DNA from: Phragmites australis
Taxonomy: Eukaryota; Streptophyta; Magnoliopsida; Poales; Poaceae
Reading direction: 5' to 3'
Assembly (NCBI RefSeq): GCF_958298935.1
Contig: NC_084924.1
Location: forward strand, 1,426,001-1,490,000
Length of the DNA stretch: 64,000 nucleotides
This document shows positions 60,045 through 64,000 of the stretch, one piece after another. The notes under the pieces were generated by a model. The model searched no databases. It had not been told where the DNA came from and saw only the letters and a list, made by a program, of their open reading frames with translations. Position 1 is the stretch's first letter. Every line of letters begins with the position of its first letter. A program made the translations under genes and the position numbers.

Positions 60045-62654
60045 CCGTCTGAAAGGACAATGATGTCGCCTAGAGAGGGTGAATAGGCGTTTTTACAAAA
60101 ATTCAACCCTTTCTACCGTTGGCCTAAACTTGCAGCGGAATATAAACTAACGAGTTTTTCACAAGAGAAAAATCTAAATATGCTAGGCTCAACTAGTGCA
60201 CAATCACCCTAAATAAGTGTGGAAATTACAATCCTAAGGTGACAAAAATTACTCAATTCTAGCAAGAGATATGCAATAAAACTTAAATTGAAAAAGGCTG
60301 AAAATACTGTTCATATGCCTGAAAACACTGTTCACCCCGGAGTCTCCGATGTAGTCCGGATACTCCGGTGTGTACAGGTCCGGAAACTCCGGTAAAGTCC
60401 GGATTCTCCGGTTTCTGTACAGAACAGAGCCCGAAACTGAATAAAATTAATGAGTGGAGAGTTCTAGCTCAAACCAAGTGATGTCGTGTGTTCCCGGAGA
60501 TGATTCCCAGTAGATTCACGAAGAACCTACACTCAAATACACACAAACAAGTAGATCGAGCAATATGCACAAAGATTTGAGCAAGAACATAAAAGTAAGG
60601 AAACAATAGAGGAGACACAAAGATTTGTTTCCCGAAGTTCGGATTCACCACCGTGAATCCTACGTCTCCGTTGAGGAAGCTCCAACGAGCCGGGTCTCTT
60701 TCAACCGCTTTCCTCGATCCACTAGCTTTATCTCTTCTCTTTCGGAGGCGAGATCGACCTTCACAAACTTTCCCGCGGCTCACCACACGCGCGGGAGCTC
60801 ACCGGGCAACACCTAGCCGGCTAGGAGGCTTCACCTCCAAGAGTAACAAACGCAATCGAACTTCTTGCCGAGAACTCAAGTGCTCAAGAATGGATTTTAG
60901 CTCGCTTGCACTCAATCTTCCAATCTCTCAACCCAACTCACTTTTCTTCTCAAATCACACACTAGAATGGAGTGGGAGAGGTTCTTTTGGCTCTAAAAAT
61001 GTGTTCTTTTCGTGCCCTTTCAGCAGCCCCAAAGGATGGGGTGAGTGGGGTATAAATAGCCCACTCCAAACAACTAGCCGTTACTGTTTTTGACAGAACT
61101 GGCCGGAGTATCCGGTGAACACCGGAGTATCCGGCCCTAAATCCAAATACGGCGTCAGAACGGTCACAGAATGTGTCAGAACTAGCCGTTACGCTCTTTT
61201 CTGGACTTTTACCGGAGTATCCGGCCTACACCGGAGTCTCCGGTCGACACTTAACCCAGAAAACACCCCCGGAGACTTCCCGGAGTCTCCGGCCACTCCA
61301 GGTACCGGAGTATCCGGACTTCACCGGAGTATCCGGACTTCACCGGAGTCTCCGGCCTTTCCAGGTACCGGAGTCTCCGACCTACACCGGAGTCTCCGGC
61401 CACAGCACAGCTGACTTCCGAAAAACGGCGATAACTTTTGATCCCGGAGTCCGATTTCGACGATTTTGGACTCTATGGAAAGCTTATTCAGAGGGCTACA
61501 CATCCCAACTGAATTCATGACCTAAAAGACATAGGACAAATTAGGAACACTCCAAAACCCATTTTGGACACTTCCGCACTTTCCGCTCCGGACTCTTAAC
61601 AACAAACTCTCACTTTGGGTTTGGTTGGGAACTCTTGAGCACTGAGACACGACAATTAGCTCACGTTGCATCCCTCTTAATAGTGCGGCATACCTATACT
61701 CAAATTCAAAGATAAAACTCGTTTGAACCACTTTGAGCATTTGAAAACTTTCAAGTACCGCTTCTTTTTCTTTCAAACCTTGAGGGTTGCCAACTTCCAT
61801 ATATTCTTTACTCCATCTCTTCTTCTGCATATGATTGATGTGAATCATCCATAGCTTCCCATGGCCTCGCACGGTCCATCGGCGCAAAGCCTTCACTCGC
61901 TCTTCACCACCGCCTTGGTCCTTCGGCGCCAAGCCATTTGCTTGCCCTTCACCACGGATGGTCCATCGCAGCCGAGTCTTGCTTGCCCTTCACCGTCTTG
62001 CCATAGAAAACCACTTTGTATTCGACATCTTCAAGGAATTCACTTTTTCATATATGGAGTCCACTCTTGTTCTTCACTCTTGGCATATATGATTTCAATT
62101 CAACTTATGCCTTTTTATGGATCCTAACCCCAACTCACTCTCAAGCACAAAGCACATGGGTTAGTCCATAAAACCTGAATGACAACATTTATACCTTAAG
62201 TTACTTGATCTTCACAAGTAACTTATTAGCCTTCACGCATATTGTCAATCTTCGTATAGAACCTAACCCCATTCATTATTAAACACATAGCACACGGGTT
62301 AGTCCATAAAACTCTATTAACAAGTCATACCTTTAGTTACTTGATCTCCACAAGTAACTTAGCCTTCAAGCTTATTGCTAATCTTATTGAGCTTCTTAAT
62401 CTTCTTATGAGCATCACCAAGAGCTCATTTATCTAGATGCATATTTCTCCTCCATGCATCACATCCGAGCATCACCTAGAGCTCATTCATCTTGATGCAT
62501 TTTCATTCTCCCCATTCACTTAAAGCTCATGCATATCTCATCCATGCATCACCTATGGAACAATCTACTAACAAACTCAACACCATTGTTAGTCCATAGG
62601 TATTGTCATTAATTACCAAAACCACACATAGGGGCTAGATGCACTTTCACCGTC
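60045..62654 (-). mobile_element. Solo LTR, SIRE/Maximus-like Ty1/copia, 2600 bp, CCGTC target duplication
   Basis: The LTR is 60050-62649. On the minus strand it starts TGAAAGTGCATCTAGCCCC and ends GTCCTTTCA (TGAAAG/CTTTCA inverted ends). CCGTC flanks it at 60045-60049 and 62650-62654. The start is shared with the copia remnant's LTR at 41536. The middle (60330-61420) is packed with CCGGAGTMTCCGG palindromic motifs. There is no internal protein domain. At 2.6 kb it is long for an LTR, in part because of internal duplications. Confidence 0.88.
62118..62390. repeat. Tandem duplication of about 141 bp within the SIRE-like LTR
   Basis: CCTAACCCCAACTCACTCTC...GGGTTAGTCCATAAAACC at 62121 is repeated from about 62262 as CCTAACCCCATTCATTATTA...GGGTTAGTCCATAAAACTC. 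Both copies continue with TTACTTGATC-CACAAGTAACTT and end near AGCCTTCA-GC-TATTG. Confidence 0.75.
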
Positions 62655-64000
62655 GCCGCCGTGCTATAAAAGGTGATGAACAGTGTCTTCTTCTCCCCAC
62701 CTCACTCCCACTCTCTCTCTCCCGAGCCCCTCCGCTCCCCGCCGCCTCTCTCTCCGAGAACCCCCGCCGCCGGTGAGCTCCCCAGTCCCTTCTCCTCTTC
62801 CCTCTCCCCAAAGCGTACCTGGTCTCTTTCGTCGCCGGTCGCCGCCACTTCTGTCGCCGGCCGCCGTCGCTTCCCGTCGCTGGGCCGCCGTCCTTCCGCT
62901 GCCAGCCCGCCGGCCTCCCCGGCCCCGGCCCGCCGCCGCCCTCAGCCGTCGCGCCGCCGCCAGCGCCACCGCCGCGTCCCTTCCTCTCTCTCCCTCCCGT
63001 TCTCTCTGCTGCCTGAGCCGCCCCTCTCCACTCTCTCTCTCTTTTAACTCTCTCCCCTCTGTGTAGCTGACAGGTAGGCCCCTTTGCTAGCTGAGCCGAG
63101 CCGCCCATTTTAGCCTGAGCCGAGCCGTCGAGCCCACCGACAGTCGAGCCTGAGCCGCAAAATTGAGCCGAGCCACTGAGCTGTGAGCCGAGTCTAATCC
63201 TGAGCCGACTCAGCAGAATATTTCTGGAATATTCTCCTCTTTTCTTTTTTCTGAATTTTTCTCCCGGCAAAATTTTCGAAGCCCGTTTCTCCTCCGTCCT
63301 AACTCTGTTTTCATCGATTCTTCCACCGATATTCATCTAAATTCGAGATCTACCCAATCATATCAATTTCATAATTTTTGTAAATTGTTTGGTCATTGTT
63401 TTAATTGTTTGATTGATTGTGCCTATGTCGTTGTTGCGATTATTAGAGGAAGGAGCATTCGAGGAAGACCCCGAGGATCCGGAGTTTGAAGAAGGAGCAA
63501 ACGAGGACTTCAACGAAGGCAAGTCCTACAACCGTTGATCATATTGATCCTATGTTTTTAAATACAACCCGTAGAGCCGTTGTTTCAAACAATAGGAGTA
63601 TGCATGATTATATTAATAGTTGTGATCTTTAAGAAATGCTAGAATAGTTATGACCCAGCTTGTTTATCCTATGCCTTGTCATTGTTATCTTTATTCCGTT
63701 GAAATCTTAGAAGGATCTCAACATCAACTATAATGATTGTTGGACGAATGCTTGTTTACTAGTATGCTTAGGATTGCTTTGCTCAAAATAAAGAACTAGA
63801 TTATTTACATGTGATAGTTATGCTTTACAATGTGAAGTGATGTGTGCTTGGTGCGTGTGCGTGTAAAACTTGTGTTCTTGGGAAAACTCTAGAGTAGTGT
63901 TGACGAGGGTGAGTAAGGTGCCCCACGAAGGTGGGAACTACCTTGGAGCAAGGTTCGCCTTTGTGGTGTTCTTGCTGGGAGACTCTTATCTCGGTCGTAT

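Larger units (their letters stand above)
59680..64000 (+). mobile_element. LTR of a probable Ty3/gypsy element, interrupted and running off the window
   Basis: The segments 59680-60049 and 62650-64000 fit together across the CCGTC duplication of the solo LTR that splits them. Right of the break come TGCTATAAAAGGTGATGAACAG (a promoter-like TATA box near 62664), a C/T-rich leader, GAGCCGAGCC-rich repeats (63100-63210), and the segment near 63450 reading AGGAGCATTCGAGGAAGACC and AACGAGGACTTCAACGAAGG. I recall similar text in Tekay/Retand-like grass gypsy LTRs. The left boundary is uncertain, possibly TGTAAAGTGAGAACC near 59675. Confidence 0.5.

Noticed and set aside
60653..61520. Plus-strand frames within the SIRE-like LTR
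   Set aside because: They are generated by repeated CCGGAGT-TCCGG motifs and have no recognisable domain.
62647..63336. 229-residue minus-strand frame rich in Arg and Gly
   Set aside because: It arises from a C/T-rich LTR leader and GAGCCGAGCC repeats. Not protein-like.

Overview
This is nuclear DNA from a grass (Poaceae), most likely from the panicoid/PACMAD side. The evidence is intron-rich plant genes with GT-AG (and a few GC-AG) introns, GC-rich monocot first exons, Stowaway, Tourist, hAT and PIF/Harbinger transposons, and SIRE/Maximus-type copia and gypsy LTRs. There are no operons, CRISPR arrays or bacterial features.

The left half (1-34.1 kb) is a gene island with six identifiable genes. 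They are: a 3'-truncated CYP722-type cytochrome P450 (-, 1-2388); a complete 377-residue actin gene with a leader intron (+, about 6.3-9.7 kb); a root-type plastid ferredoxin (-, 10.49-12.2 kb); a 16-exon kelch gene resembling rice GPA3 (-, 14.9-21.8 kb); an 18-exon kelch-type acyl-CoA-binding protein resembling rice OsACBP6 (+, 24.0-30.5 kb); and the electron transfer flavoprotein alpha subunit (-, 31.1-34.1 kb). From memory, rice places OsACBP6 and GPA3 next to each other near the end of chromosome 3, so this block probably reflects conserved grass synteny. I could not check this.

The right half (34-64 kb) is gene-poor and transposon-rich. Its only large intact coding region is a 1177-residue Toc159-family chloroplast import receptor (-, 46.2-49.7 kb). 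There are also a tRNA-Glu(CUC) gene (-, 51.0 kb) and an unrecognised 77-residue reading frame (42.9 kb). Four solo LTRs all keep perfect 5-bp target duplications: gypsy-type 36075-37500 (AATAA), 37748-38369 (AAACA), its 622-bp sister 56374-56995 (GAAAG), and a 2.6-kb SIRE/Maximus-like one at 60050-62649 (CCGTC). The third lies inside the coding region of a NAC-domain gene and splits it. The fourth lies inside another retroelement that runs off the right edge. Other decayed elements are a copia remnant with a gag fragment (39.5-42.6 kb), a two-gene PIF/Harbinger transposon (52.8-55.7 kb), and a SEC13 retropseudogene (58.7-59.65 kb) that itself carries a 157-bp hAT MITE with a perfect 8-bp duplication.

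The genes do not form one pathway. They are housekeeping functions (cytoskeleton, plastid electron transfer, vesicle traffic, lipid carriage, mitochondrial electron transfer, chloroplast protein import) plus one P450. The most notable observations are the LTR-split NAC gene, an actin gene with a non-canonical GC-AG intron that converts a near-invariant glycine codon to serine, and the clean record of repeated LTR-LTR recombination. I found no evidence for a wholly new biological system.
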